Below, one piece after another: positions 1 to 9,616 of a stretch of 33,845 bases of DNA; within the stretch, counting starts at the first letter, position 1; each line of letters begins with the position of its first letter. The notes under the pieces were generated by a model, which searched no databases, was not told the origin of the DNA, and worked only from the letters and a program-made list of their open reading frames with translations. The stretch is from an uncultured Eggerthellaceae bacterium. Its GTDB lineage: Bacteria; Actinomycetota; Coriobacteriia; Coriobacteriales; Eggerthellaceae. The position numbers were made by a program, and so were the translations under genes. The stretch spans positions 1 through 33,845 of the forward strand of contig CANSWY010000016.1 in the NCBI GenBank assembly GCA_947650915.1, in the 5' to 3' direction.

Positions 1-63
1 GTCTAACGGCACTCCCAAAACCCCACATACAAACCCCCTTATAACACAGACTGTCCGCCCCTC

Positions 64-138
64 TGTGAATTTCGCCCCGCCCCTTTCGCACATCCACGCC
101 TCCCGCTCTGTGCAATTTGGAACGTCCCTTTCGCGCAT
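64..138 (+). repeat. two degenerate half-units of the 96-bp repeat family
   Basis: Positions 109-138 match the right arm of the family found elsewhere in this window (TGTGCAATTTGGAACGTCCC, then TTTCGCGCAT). Positions 64-93 are a more decayed version ending in CCCTTTCGCACAT. Both read in the same direction as the six complete copies. No left arm is visible, so these are remnants or stand-alone half-sites. Bases 1-63 hold nothing I can recognise. Confidence 0.6.
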
Positions 139-164
139 GCCGTCACGGTTGCGCGGGGGCATGA

Positions 165-194
165 GAAAAGGGCGGCCGGTGGGCCGCCCTTTTC
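165..194 (-). terminator. intrinsic terminator of the aldehyde oxidoreductase gene
   Basis: A perfect 13-bp stem (GAAAAGGGCGGCC at 165-177 with 182-194) closes a 4-base loop. It lies 17 bases beyond the stop codon of the minus-strand gene at 212-2341. The A/T tract forms the base of the stem, so it could work in both directions. Confidence 0.8.
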
Positions 195-211
195 AGGTGG
201 AGATGCCTCTG

Positions 212-2341
212 TTATGGGAGCAGCCCCAGGCCTTGCAGCTCTTCCTTCACGTCCGGCATGTCGTAGGCGTCCAGGCAGGCAGCTGTGGGGCAGCCCAGCT
301 GTTCGTCCCAGCCGAACGTACGGTAGACCATGGTGAGGCCATTCTGGATGTCGTCCTTGTCCATCTTGTCGGTGCCTTCGGTGAAGACGGCCTTGTCAGG
401 ATCTTTGGTGAACGGCCATTCCGTGTAGATGTCATGCATGCCGCGGAAATCGTTCGTGCCCATGTTGCCCGCAGCGTCCGTCATGCCGCGGGCGGTGTTC
501 GCGCGCTGGAGCGTCATGATCTTCGCGCCGGCCTGGTACAGGTCTTCGGTGGTCACGTCTTCTCCAGTGACGGCCTTGAAGAACTTCGCTTCCAGGTCCA
601 GGTCACCGCGGTAATCGCGCGCTTCGGTGGGGGACACCGTCATGGGCCACACCCAGTTGCAGAGGGTGAGGGAGTCATGCAGCACGTCCGTCACCACTGA
701 CCACCATACGAAGTTCGCCTTGCGCTCGTTCATGGGCGTGTAGTCCATGTTCATGTCGATGGCGTCCGCACCGCCCCAGACCTCAGCAGCGATCTGCTGC
801 TTCAGTTCGAAGGGAAGGCCGCAGCCTTGGAAGTTCACAGCGGAGTGGATCATGTCATCGCGGTTGAAGAGGCTGTTGTACAACATGCCCACTTGCCCGA
901 AGCACTCCTGGGAGTGATGCACCGGCCAGCCGCGCGGGTTGATCATGCAGGAGGCCGCCGTGTCGTTCCATTCCATGTCGCCCCAGCGTTCCGTCCACAC
1001 ATGCGTGCCGTGGCCGATGTAGGAGAGCTCTGAATCGTTCTGCGCGATCATGCGCAGCAGCGGCGGCATGATGGACGGATCGTTGCGGTAGAAGCCCTCC
1101 CAGTCGATGGCGGCGTATTCCGCAGGCGGCAGCACGCGTTCGAACACGCCCGCGCTGACGCAGTGAGCGATGTCGCGGTAGAGCTGCGCATAGTTGCACC
1201 AAAGCCCCAGGTCATCCACGGTGGATCCGATGACCTGGTTCCAGATGAGCCCGGCCTCAGAAGCTGATTCGATGCCGGAACCCAAGATCTTCGACATGTA
1301 CAGGTAGGGGAAGTTCGGCACGCAGGTATTGCCGGTGGTCTCGAAGCCGCCGTTCTCCGCGCTCTTCGGCACGCGCATATCCGAATAGCAGTGGATGGGG
1401 CAGCTGTGGCAGCCATCCATCTTGATGGTGTACTTCTCGGCATCCGGGCCGTCGTCTTTGACGGATTTCATGCAGCGGTAGCCTACGGTGTTGATGTTGC
1501 CCGGCTTCGGCTCGCCCGTATCGATGGGGCCGCCTTCGGCCAGCTCCCAGTAAAGGCCATTGCGCGCCGTCCAGCGGGACTCCTTGTCGAAGTACTGCGC
1601 CCACTGCTGCTGGGTGGAGGGCACCACATGGTTGTTGTTGGAACCGATGATCTCACGCAGCATGTAGTCCGACAGATCGGCCACCGCCTGCGGGTCGGCC
1701 ACGTTCACGGTGCCGGTGCCGCGCACCACCAGCGCCTTCATGTTCTTCGAGCCCAGGACCGAGCCCAGGCCGGCGCCCGCGGAATGGTTGCGCGAATTGA
1801 TGAGGCAGGCGTAGGGCAGCAGGTTCTCACCGGCAGGGCCGATGGTGGCCACCACAGCGTCCAGGCCTTCGCGACGGTTGAGCGCTTCAGTGGTGGCGCG
1901 GGTGCCCAGGCCCCAAAGGCCGTCAGCGGATTTGATCTTCACGTCATCGTCATCCACCATGATGTAGACCGGCTTCGCTGCCTTGCCTTCTATCACGATG
2001 CCATCGTAGCCCGCCTGCTTGATGCGCGCGCCCAGCATGCCGCCGCAGTGCGCGTCCACCACCAGGTGGTCTTTGGTGTAGGTGGAAAGCGACGCGATGG
2101 TGGTGCGCCCTGCCAGGGGCACGCCCGAGGCCGTCAGCGGCCCTACGGCGAACACCACTTTGTTCGCTTCGTCGAACGGTTCTGTTCCGGCCGGCACTTC
2201 GTCGAACATGATCTTGTTCGCGATTCCCATGCCTCCGATGTATGCCTTGTATGGTTCCGTTGGGAACGTGGTGATGGTGCCGTCAGTAAGATTCACGCGG
2301 AGGATCTTACCCGCCCAACCATAAGACTTCTTCTCAGCCAT
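212..2341 (-). CDS. aldehyde:ferredoxin oxidoreductase family protein (tungsten-type)
   Basis: A 709-residue member of the aldehyde:ferredoxin oxidoreductase family, which oxidises aldehydes to acids (or the reverse) at a tungsto-bispterin site and passes electrons through a [4Fe-4S] cluster to ferredoxin. The N-terminus (GWAGKILRVNLTDG, then YIGGMGIANKIMFDE) is typical of the family's cofactor-binding domain. The cluster motif CxxCxxxC is at C311, C314 and C318, and the distal cysteine is probably the one in SLTLCNWVWP. There is no export signal, so it should be cytoplasmic. The length fits the longer YdhV-like branch rather than the roughly 600-residue archaeal enzymes. ATG at 2341 opens the conserved N-terminus. 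It is divergent from a molybdoenzyme cluster whose first gene is a ferredoxin-like protein, as in E. coli ydhYVWXUT. The substrate cannot be read from sequence. Confidence 0.9.
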   Translation of the reverse strand: MAEKKSYGWAGKILRVNLTDGTITTFPTEPYKAYIGGMGIANKIMFDEVPAGTEPFDEANKVVFAVGPLTASGVPLAGRTTIASLSTYTKDHLVVDAHCGGMLGARIKQAGYDGIVIEGKAAKPVYIMVDDDDVKIKSADGLWGLGTRATTEALNRREGLDAVVATIGPAGENLLPYACLINSRNHSAGAGLGSVLGSKNMKALVVRGTGTVNVADPQAVADLSDYMLREIIGSNNNHVVPSTQQQWAQYFDKESRWTARNGLYWELAEGGPIDTGEPKPGNINTVGYRCMKSVKDDGPDAEKYTIKMDGCHSCPIHCYSDMRVPKSAENGGFETTGNTCVPNFPYLYMSKILGSGIESASEAGLIWNQVIGSTVDDLGLWCNYAQLYRDIAHCVSAGVFERVLPPAEYAAIDWEGFYRNDPSIMPPLLRMIAQNDSELSYIGHGTHVWTERWGDMEWNDTAASCMINPRGWPVHHSQECFGQVGMLYNSLFNRDDMIHSAVNFQGCGLPFELKQQIAAEVWGGADAIDMNMDYTPMNERKANFVWWSVVTDVLHDSLTLCNWVWPMTVSPTEARDYRGDLDLEAKFFKAVTGEDVTTEDLYQAGAKIMTLQRANTARGMTDAAGNMGTNDFRGMHDIYTEWPFTKDPDKAVFTEGTDKMDKDDIQNGLTMVYRTFGWDEQLGCPTAACLDAYDMPDVKEELQGLGLLP

Positions 2342-2640
2342 GTGCGGATCTCCAACTCCCTCGGTTGCATGCGCGTTGTGCAGACGGCGGAACCGGCGGT
2401 TCGGAGTTCACATGGCGCAAATGGTAGCACTGTGAAGTCATCGTTGAGCGCAACTCTCATGTATTGATCATTTCGTAACACAACGGTGCATGAAGATGTC
2501 AGCCAGGTAACAAAGGAAGGGGCCGAAGGAGCATCTGGTGGCAGAGGGATACATTCGGAACCAGGAGTGTTGTGCAGAGGGGGGAACGCTGGCATCGGAG
2601 CTCTCTTTCAACCTATCAGGAGGTAAGAGGAGGCTTCACG
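2342..2640. promoter_or_regulatory. divergent intergenic region between the aldehyde oxidoreductase and molybdoenzyme clusters
   Basis: This 299-base gap must carry promoters for both directions. I see small dyads, GAACC-GGC-GGTTC at 2390-2402 and GTTG-AGCG-CAAC at 2443-2454, but no convincing -35/-10 pair. Near its right edge AGGAGG motifs precede the ATG at 2641. No small gene is supported here. Confidence 0.35.
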
Positions 2641-3393
2641 ATGACAGCCGAAAAAGAGGGGACCAGCAAGTCCAAGATCCCGTTCATAAAGGATGCATCA
2701 GAGAACAGCCCGGGCACGGATGTGCCGCAGACGGGCGAAAAGAAAGAGAAAAAGCATGTCTTCACGCGCCGCACGGTGCTGGGCATGTGCGGCTGCGGCG
2801 TTGCGGGCTTGGTGGCCGGCGGCGTGCTGGCCAGCTGGGGCGTGACCGAACGCTCCATCGCATCAGGCCGGATCGACATCCGCACCACCCCGCTCAAGAT
2901 GATCGTGACCGACCGCGCCCGCTGTTCGGGGTGCCAGCGCTGCGAGATGAGCTGCACGCTGAAGAACGACGGCCGCGTCTGCCAGCACATCGCGCGCGTG
3001 CGCGTGTGGGACAACTATTATTTCGGCGCGGGCGTGGACACCGGCGATGGCATCTTCGAGGACTGCCAGTTCACCGTCGAACACTGCAAGCAGTGCGAAG
3101 ACCCGTGGTGTGCGAATTACTGCCCCGTGCATGCCATCTACGCTGATCCGGAGACGGGCGCGCGTGTGGTGGACGATTCCGCGTGCATCGGATGCGGGAT
3201 GTGCGCCCAGGCGTGCCCCTGGAACATGCCGAGGATAGATTCTGAGACCGATGTTTCCACGAAGTGCGTGTCGTGCGGCCGCTGCGCCGAGCAGTGCCCC
3301 AACGGCGCCATCACGTTCGTCGATTGGAAGAACATCGCCCAGGCCGCGTTGGATGCCGGGGTCGTGCGCACCATCACCCTGGTAGACGCTTGA
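2641..3393 (+). CDS. Tat-type four-cluster [4Fe-4S] ferredoxin-like protein
   Basis: A 250-residue electron-transfer protein. A long 40-residue polar lead precedes a twin-arginine motif (TRRTVLG, R43-R44) and a hydrophobic segment to about residue 67, so it is probably exported by Tat and may stay membrane-anchored. Four cysteine groups follow: CSGCQRCEMSC, CKQCEDPWCANYC, CIGCGMCAQAC and CVSCGRCAEQC, enough for four [4Fe-4S] clusters as in DmsB, NrfC and YdhX-like subunits. The start is ATG 2641, with AGGAGG-type sites just upstream. An upstream in-frame ATG at 2572 would add residues unlike this family. It is followed 18 bases later by the molybdopterin subunit. The cluster therefore has two four-cluster Fe-S proteins, this one with its own Tat signal and another at 5679 without one. 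It may link the complex to a second electron partner, which is inference. Confidence 0.85.
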   Translation: MTAEKEGTSKSKIPFIKDASENSPGTDVPQTGEKKEKKHVFTRRTVLGMCGCGVAGLVAGGVLASWGVTERSIASGRIDIRTTPLKMIVTDRARCSGCQRCEMSCTLKNDGRVCQHIARVRVWDNYYFGAGVDTGDGIFEDCQFTVEHCKQCEDPWCANYCPVHAIYADPETGARVVDDSACIGCGMCAQACPWNMPRIDSETDVSTKCVSCGRCAEQCPNGAITFVDWKNIAQAALDAGVVRTITLVDA

Positions 3394-3411
3394 GACGCAA
3401 GGAGGATCGAC

Positions 3412-5682
3412 ATGATGACACGATCTTTCACGCGGCGGCGCTTCCTGGAGGGCTGTGCGGTCACCGGGGCCGCAGCGGCCTGCTTGGGCGCAACCGCTCC
3501 TGCGTTCGCAGAAGGCGGTGACATCGGGACTGCTGCCCGGCCGGAGAGCCGTCAGGTGGCCACCATCTGCCCGGGATGCCCGTATGGGTGCAGCTTCACG
3601 GCCTATGAGGTGGATGGAGCACTGGAAAAGGCCATCGGGACGGGCGCTGACCCGAACGCGGCAGGAACCCTGTGCACGCGCGGATATGGATGCGCCCATG
3701 GCGCAGAGGGAAGCGCGCGGGTGAAGAACCCGTTGCGCCGCAAGGATGACGGCAGCTTCCAGACCATCTCTTGGGATGAAGCGCTGGCCGAGGTGGCTGA
3801 GCGCACGCTAGCCATCAAGGATGCGAAGGGCGCGGGAGCCCTGGCTGCCATCTATGATGGCGTCTCTCCCACGGTGGCCGCCTACGTTCCGCGGTTCATG
3901 GCAGCGCTGGGAAGCGGCAACGCGTTCGTGGATGACGTGACGCTGAATGTGAACAAGGAGGCCGCTTATATCCAGGTGATCGGCACCGGCGCCTATGTGC
4001 CGGATTTCGGACATGCGGGCCTCATCCTGCTGGTGGATACCAGCTACGCGGATGTGGCCGTGCCGGGGCTGGTGGAGCAGCTGCAGGCGGCCCGCCAGGC
4101 GGGGACGCCCATCATCGCGGTGGATTCGCGCTTGGGCACGCTGGCTTCGTTCGCTGATGAATGGATCGGCGTGAACCCCGGGTCTGAGCTGGCGCTCTTG
4201 CTGGCGGTCTGCAACGGGCTCATTTCCACGAACCGCTATGATGAAGCGTTCGTGCGCGAGAACACGTCCGCGTTCGACGCGTGGGCGGCAGCCATCACTG
4301 GCTGCACGTCCCAGTGGGCGGAGCCCCTCACCGGCGTGGAGGCGTTCCGCATCGATGAGCTGACCTCGCGCATCGCGGAGGCCGCTCCGCGCTTGGCCGT
4401 GGAATACGGCAATGGGCGCGTGGGGGCGGCCACGTTCTCCAATTCAAGCGAAACGGCGCGCTGCGTGTGCCTGTTGAACGCGCTCTGCGGCGCTTGGGGT
4501 GTCAAGGGCGGCGCGCTCATGCCCTATGACCTGAGCGCGGTCACGCTGGATGCGGCCGTGGGCGCGATCAAGGGCGCGGATGCGCTGAGCACCACGGGGC
4601 TGGATCCGCTGGTGGCCTTGGGCCGCACCGTGGGCGCGTTCGCTGCGCACGGGCTGCAGCAGGCGCACGCCGGTGCCATCAACGGCTTGTTCGCGGTGGG
4701 CGCTGACGTGGCCTATGACTATGCTGGCTATGAAGGCCTCAGCCAGGTGTTGGAAGGCCTGGACCTGTTCGTCTGCATCACCGACGAGATGACGGAAACG
4801 GCGCTGCTGGCTGATTACGTGCTGCCGGCGGCCTCGTTCTTGGAAAGCCCATCGCTTCCGGTGTTCACCAGCGGGCAGGCGGCCACGGTGGCCATCGCAA
4901 GCCCGGTCACCAGCAACGACGAAGGCACCGCTCGGCCGGTGGCGGAGATCATCACGGATCTGGCTGATGCGTGCGGCCTCAGGGACGCGTTCGCGTTCTC
5001 AGTGGACGAGGCGGCGGCGAAGCAGCTGCAAGCGGCAGGCGTTGATCTGACGGGCCTCAAAGAGGCGGGCTGCGCCGAAGCGCCTGCGCTTTTGCGCGTG
5101 GTCGGCTGGCCCACGCTCACGCACAAGATCCAGTGCATCAGCGCCCGCAGTGCAGAAGCGGGCTTGCCGGAGTCTCCAGCATGGGTTCCCACGTTGGAGG
5201 AGCCCTCCATCAAGGCCGTCATCAGCGATGACATGGACTTCGGACAAGGGAACATCTCTCAGATCGTGACCACGGGAGAGCCCGGGTCCGGTCCCACGTT
5301 CCACCTGATCACCGGCCAGCAGACCGTCATCGGACCGGTGGGCCACGACGTGCCGGAGCTGGCCGGCGTTGCTGAGGAATACGGGCTGGACAGCGTCTGG
5401 ATCAACGCCACCGTGGCGGAGGCGCTGGGCATTTCGCAAGGGGATGAGGTGATGGTGGGCAACAGCGTCACCAGCGCTCCTGCGCGGGCGTTCGTCACCC
5501 AGCGCATCGTGCCCACGGCGGTGTATCTGCCCTATGGGTTCGGGCGCGCGTCCTCCAAGCAGGCCAACTCGAACGGCAAGGGCGTGAACCCGCTGCGGTT
5601 CACCAACGCGGTCATAGAAGGCGGCTACGGCACCTTGTGCACCCAAGAGGCCTGCGTCTGGCTCTGGAAAGAAGGTGAATGA
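3412..5682 (+). CDS. Tat-exported molybdopterin oxidoreductase, catalytic subunit
   Basis: A 756-residue catalytic subunit of the DMSO-reductase superfamily (bis-MGD). The Tat signal is RSFTRRRFLEGCAVTG followed by AAAACLGATAPAFA. The Fe-S motif is C53, C56, C60 and C88, the normal CxxCxxxC-x27-C arrangement for the proximal [4Fe-4S] cluster. The C-terminal molybdopterin-dinucleotide domain is present (GDEVMVGNSVTSAPARAF). With the next two genes it forms a Psr/Phs/Ttr-like three-subunit complex facing outside the membrane. The substrate is unknown: sulfur compounds, N- or S-oxides and catechols are all possible. The stretch normally holding the Mo-ligand Cys, Sec or Ser, about residues 168-198 (GSGNAFVDDVTLN onward), has no cysteine. 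Start ATG 3412 has AGGAGG six bases upstream. It overlaps the next gene by four bases. Confidence 0.9.
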   Translation: MMTRSFTRRRFLEGCAVTGAAAACLGATAPAFAEGGDIGTAARPESRQVATICPGCPYGCSFTAYEVDGALEKAIGTGADPNAAGTLCTRGYGCAHGAEGSARVKNPLRRKDDGSFQTISWDEALAEVAERTLAIKDAKGAGALAAIYDGVSPTVAAYVPRFMAALGSGNAFVDDVTLNVNKEAAYIQVIGTGAYVPDFGHAGLILLVDTSYADVAVPGLVEQLQAARQAGTPIIAVDSRLGTLASFADEWIGVNPGSELALLLAVCNGLISTNRYDEAFVRENTSAFDAWAAAITGCTSQWAEPLTGVEAFRIDELTSRIAEAAPRLAVEYGNGRVGAATFSNSSETARCVCLLNALCGAWGVKGGALMPYDLSAVTLDAAVGAIKGADALSTTGLDPLVALGRTVGAFAAHGLQQAHAGAINGLFAVGADVAYDYAGYEGLSQVLEGLDLFVCITDEMTETALLADYVLPAASFLESPSLPVFTSGQAATVAIASPVTSNDEGTARPVAEIITDLADACGLRDAFAFSVDEAAAKQLQAAGVDLTGLKEAGCAEAPALLRVVGWPTLTHKIQCISARSAEAGLPESPAWVPTLEEPSIKAVISDDMDFGQGNISQIVTTGEPGSGPTFHLITGQQTVIGPVGHDVPELAGVAEEYGLDSVWINATVAEALGISQGDEVMVGNSVTSAPARAFVTQRIVPTAVYLPYGFGRASSKQANSNGKGVNPLRFTNAVIEGGYGTLCTQEACVWLWKEGE

Positions 5683-6224
5683 TGGCTCGCTACGGAATGC
5701 TGATAGATACCACGAAGTGCATCGGCTGCTACGCGTGCAGGACCGCCTGCCAGCGCCAGAACAGCCTGCTGCCCGATGAAGCGTTCATCCGCTATGAACA
5801 GCGCGAAGTGGGTTCATATCCTGACGTGAACGTGGAGAACGTGCCGCTGCAATGCATGCATTGCGAGGACGCTCCCTGCGCGCAGGTGTGCCCCACGGGC
5901 GCTGCGCACATGGGCGCTGACGGCATCGTGGAGGTGGATCAGGGCCGCTGCATCGGCTGCCTGTACTGCATGGCGGCTTGCCCGTACCAGGTGCGCGTGC
6001 GCAACTCTGAGACGGGCGCGGTGGACAAGTGCCGGTTCTGCACGGTGTCCGCCGAAGAGAGCGGCACCAAGATGTGCAGCTGCGTGGAGGCGTGTCCCAC
6101 CGGTGCGCGCCTGTTCGGCGACTTGGACGATCCGGACAGCCAGATCGTGGCTGAGATCGCGCGGACGAAAGCCGCGCCCATCGCAGGGGATCTGACCAAG
6201 TCAAAAGTCTTCTACGTGAGGTGA
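5679..6224 (+). CDS. four-cluster [4Fe-4S] electron-transfer subunit of the molybdoenzyme
   Basis: A 181-residue DmsB/PsrB/NrfC-type subunit that carries electrons between the NrfD membrane subunit and the catalytic subunit. Four cysteine groups are visible: CIGCYACRTAC, CMHCEDAPCAQVC, CIGCLYCMAAC and CRFC...CSCVEAC. There is no signal peptide, so it is presumably carried across the membrane together with the Tat-bearing catalytic subunit, as is usual for this family. The start codon ATG at 5679 overlaps the stop of the preceding gene (ATGA). A second ATG at 5682 is better spaced from AAGG and is an equally good choice. Translational coupling is likely on both sides. Confidence 0.9.
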   Translation: MMARYGMLIDTTKCIGCYACRTACQRQNSLLPDEAFIRYEQREVGSYPDVNVENVPLQCMHCEDAPCAQVCPTGAAHMGADGIVEVDQGRCIGCLYCMAACPYQVRVRNSETGAVDKCRFCTVSAEESGTKMCSCVEACPTGARLFGDLDDPDSQIVAEIARTKAAPIAGDLTKSKVFYVR

Positions 6225-6229
6225 TGGCG

Positions 6230-7132
6230 ATGATGTTCGAACCTATCTGGGGAGTCGTGATCGCGTGCTACCTGTTCCTGGCGGGATTGGGCGGCGGTGC
6301 GTTCGCGGCATCCACGTACATGCGCTTGCGCACGCCGAAGTGCGTGCACTTGATCCGCTACGGCCGCATCATCGCTCCCGTGACGGTCATCATCGGATTG
6401 GTGCTGCTGATGTTCGATGCGACTGCGGGTTTCCATCATCCGCTGCGCTTCGCGCTCCTGCTCACGAACTTCGGCTCGGTCATGACCTGGGGCGTGGTGT
6501 TCTTGGGTGCGTTCACCATCGTGTCGTTGATCGTGCTGATCATGGATCTTTTGGGCAAAGGCCTCAAGATCCCGGTGTGGCTCGACGTGGCCGGTGCCGT
6601 CTTGGGCATCTGCGTGTGCGTCTACACCGGCTGCCTGCTGGGCGTGGCGAAGACGTTCCCTTTGTGGAACAACGCGCTTTTGCCGGTGCTGTTCTTGGTG
6701 TCAGCGGTGTCCACGGGCATGGCTGCCATCTTGTTGGTGGGCATCTTCCGCGCACCCCATGAGTTCCACCTGTCAGGCGCCTTCAAGAAGTTCCACTTCT
6801 TCCTTCCCATCTTCGAATTGTTCTTGGTGGCGTGCCTGCTGTTCATCACTGCGAACAGCGCTGAGGCGGCTGGATGGGCATCCGTCATGAATCTGGTGGC
6901 GGGGGATGACGCGGTGGCGTTCTGGCTTATGTTCGTCTTGGCGGGCTTGGTGATGCCCACCATCCTGGAATGGAAGATGCTGTTCATGTCGACCAAGGAA
7001 GTGGAAGAGTCCAAGACCGGGCACATGGTGAGCGCTGCCTCGGATGTGCTGGTGCTGGTGGGCGGCTTCACCTTGCGTTTGCTCGTTTTAGTGGCCGCCA
7101 TGCCCATCACCATCGTGCAACCGTGGGTGTAG
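6230..7132 (+). CDS. NrfD/PsrC-family membrane subunit (quinone-interacting)
   Basis: A roughly 300-residue polytopic protein with about eight hydrophobic helices, the membrane anchor of the molybdoenzyme complex. NrfD-type subunits exchange electrons with menaquinone and pass them to the Fe-S subunit. The first helix carries the family signature YLFLAGLGGGAF. The start is uncertain. GTG 6221 overlaps the upstream stop, and ATGs follow at 6224, 6230 and 6233. I chose 6230 because GAGGTG at 6218-6223 is then six bases upstream. It contains no heme-ligand pattern that I can see, which fits NrfD rather than NarI or DmsC. Confidence 0.85.
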   Translation: MMFEPIWGVVIACYLFLAGLGGGAFAASTYMRLRTPKCVHLIRYGRIIAPVTVIIGLVLLMFDATAGFHHPLRFALLLTNFGSVMTWGVVFLGAFTIVSLIVLIMDLLGKGLKIPVWLDVAGAVLGICVCVYTGCLLGVAKTFPLWNNALLPVLFLVSAVSTGMAAILLVGIFRAPHEFHLSGAFKKFHFFLPIFELFLVACLLFITANSAEAAGWASVMNLVAGDDAVAFWLMFVLAGLVMPTILEWKMLFMSTKEVEESKTGHMVSAASDVLVLVGGFTLRLLVLVAAMPITIVQPWV

Positions 7133-7156
7133 AGAAGCGTCAGGAAAGGAAACGCC

Positions 7157-7654
7157 ATGAAATGGACGGGTATGAGAAAGGCGGCAACGGTGGTGTCCGC
7201 TGCCGTGCTGGCAGCGTCGTTGGGTACGCTGGCGGGCTGTTCGCAGGCATCTGATGAGGGGGCTTCCTCCTCATCGTCGGCAGCCTCTTCGGCAAGCTCT
7301 TCGGCTGCGGCAACGCCTGAAGGGTCCATCACGGTGCACGTGACCATGAAGCAGGACGTGGTCTCCTCTGAGGCACCGGATTCTCCGCTGCAGTTCGCGG
7401 AGGAGACCATCGATGTGGTGGCCCCGGACGGCGCTACGGCACTTGAGGTGCTGCAAGGAACGGGCCGCGAGGTCAAGACCTCGGGCGAGGGTGACAGCAC
7501 TGAGGTGGTGGCCATCGGCGCCTTGGAGAGGGGCGCGGACGGTGCGGGCAGCCACTGGAGCTGGACCGTGAACGATGAGGAGCAGAAGGCATCCCCGGCG
7601 GTGGTGACGCTCTCTGACGGGGACGCCATGGTCTGGACGTTCGTCAAGGAATAG
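7157..7654 (+). CDS. DUF4430-like lipoprotein
   Basis: A 165-residue lipoprotein. The signal peptide ends in the lipobox LAGC (lipid-anchored Cys28). It is followed by a low-complexity Ser/Ala linker (about residues 36-52) and a domain from about residue 56 to the end. That domain (ATALEVLQ, then HWSWTVNDEEQ and DGDAMVWTFV) resembles DUF4430, the transcobalamin C-terminal-like fold seen in surface lipoproteins and cobalamin-binding proteins. It begins 24 bases after the NrfD gene with AGGAAAGG upstream, so it is probably the last gene of the respiratory operon. A strong hairpin follows. Its role is not known. An outer-surface ligand-binding partner of the molybdoenzyme is a guess from position only. 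Confidence 0.75.
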   Translation: MKWTGMRKAATVVSAAVLAASLGTLAGCSQASDEGASSSSSAASSASSSAAATPEGSITVHVTMKQDVVSSEAPDSPLQFAEETIDVVAPDGATALEVLQGTGREVKTSGEGDSTEVVAIGALERGADGAGSHWSWTVNDEEQKASPAVVTLSDGDAMVWTFVKE

Positions 7655-7687
7655 CGCGCGAAGAGGACTTCCTCACCTCCTTCGGTT

Positions 7688-7732
7688 GCGGGCAGGATGG
7701 CGGCTGGCATGGACTCCCGCCATCCTGCCCGC
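7688..7732 (+). terminator. hairpin closing the molybdoenzyme operon
   Basis: A perfect 16-bp inverted repeat (GCGGGCAGGATGGCGG at 7688-7703 with 7717-7732) closes a 13-base loop, 33 bases after the lipoprotein stop codon. No clear U-tract follows, so it may be a terminator, an mRNA 3'-end stabiliser or both. Confidence 0.65.
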
Positions 7733-7759
7733 TCTGCTCCTATGCACCTTGGGCCCGAT

Positions 7760-7855
7760 ATGTGCAAAAGGGACGTCCCAAATCGCACATAGGAATGCGC
7801 TCTCTGCGTTGATTTGCTCATCCTATGTGCAATTTGGAACGTCCCTTTTGCACAT
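7760..7855 (+). repeat. 96-bp palindromic intergenic element, copy A
   Basis: The left arm is 7760-7794, starting ATGTGCAAAAGGGACGTCCC. A 26-base loop follows, and the right arm is 7821-7855, ending GTCCCTTTTGCACAT. The arms mismatch at the conserved C/T position (GACGTCCC against the complement of GGAACGTC) and at one extra base (AATCGCAC). The loop is diverged from the other copies. It lies between two plus-strand genes, 37 bases before glpK. Confidence 0.95.
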
Positions 7856-7892
7856 CTGTTAGGGTGGGCTAAGCGAAGAGAAAGGAGCGGCG

Positions 7893-9386
<1,494 letters not shown>

Positions 9387-9398
9387 GGGGCCCGACTG

Positions 9399-9494
9399 AT
9401 GTGCAAAAGGGACGTCCCAAATTGCACATAGAAAAAGTCTTTCAGCGCTCAATCTCCTCTGCTATGTGCAATTTGGAACGTCCCTTTTGCACAT
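9399..9494 (+). repeat. 96-bp palindromic intergenic element, copy B
   Basis: The left arm begins ATGTGCAAAAGGGACGTCCC, the right arm ends GTCCCTTTTGCACAT, and the loop contains AGTCTTTCAGCGC. It sits between the convergent genes glpK (plus) and the activase (minus). Flanking CTG/CAG extends the pairing slightly. I see no target-site duplication. Confidence 0.95.
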
Positions 9495-9583
9495 CAGGCA
9501 ACAATGCGTTCGGAGTGAAGGGACTGGAAGCCATTGCTTGAGAGCGGCTGCCATAGCGTTGCCTCTTCGCTTCGTGCGCCAAG

Positions 9584-9613
9584 ATGTGCGGGAGGGGCGT
9601 CCCTTTCGCACAT
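9584..9613. repeat. single half-unit related to the 96-bp family
   Basis: ATGTGCGGGAGGGGCGTCCC followed by TTTCGCACAT is one near-palindromic arm of the family, diverged and without a partner. It lies 3 bases beyond the stop codon of the minus-strand activase, where it could act as that operon's terminator hairpin. Confidence 0.6.
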
Positions 9614-9616
9614 CGG

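Noticed and set aside
2443-2454. FNR- or LuxR-like operator (GTTG-AGCG-CAAC)
   Set aside because: It is too short and imperfect for a confident site, and no matching regulator is adjacent.
1391-2467. 358-codon plus-strand frame opposite the aldehyde oxidoreductase
   Set aside because: No family features, and it crosses the divergent promoter region.
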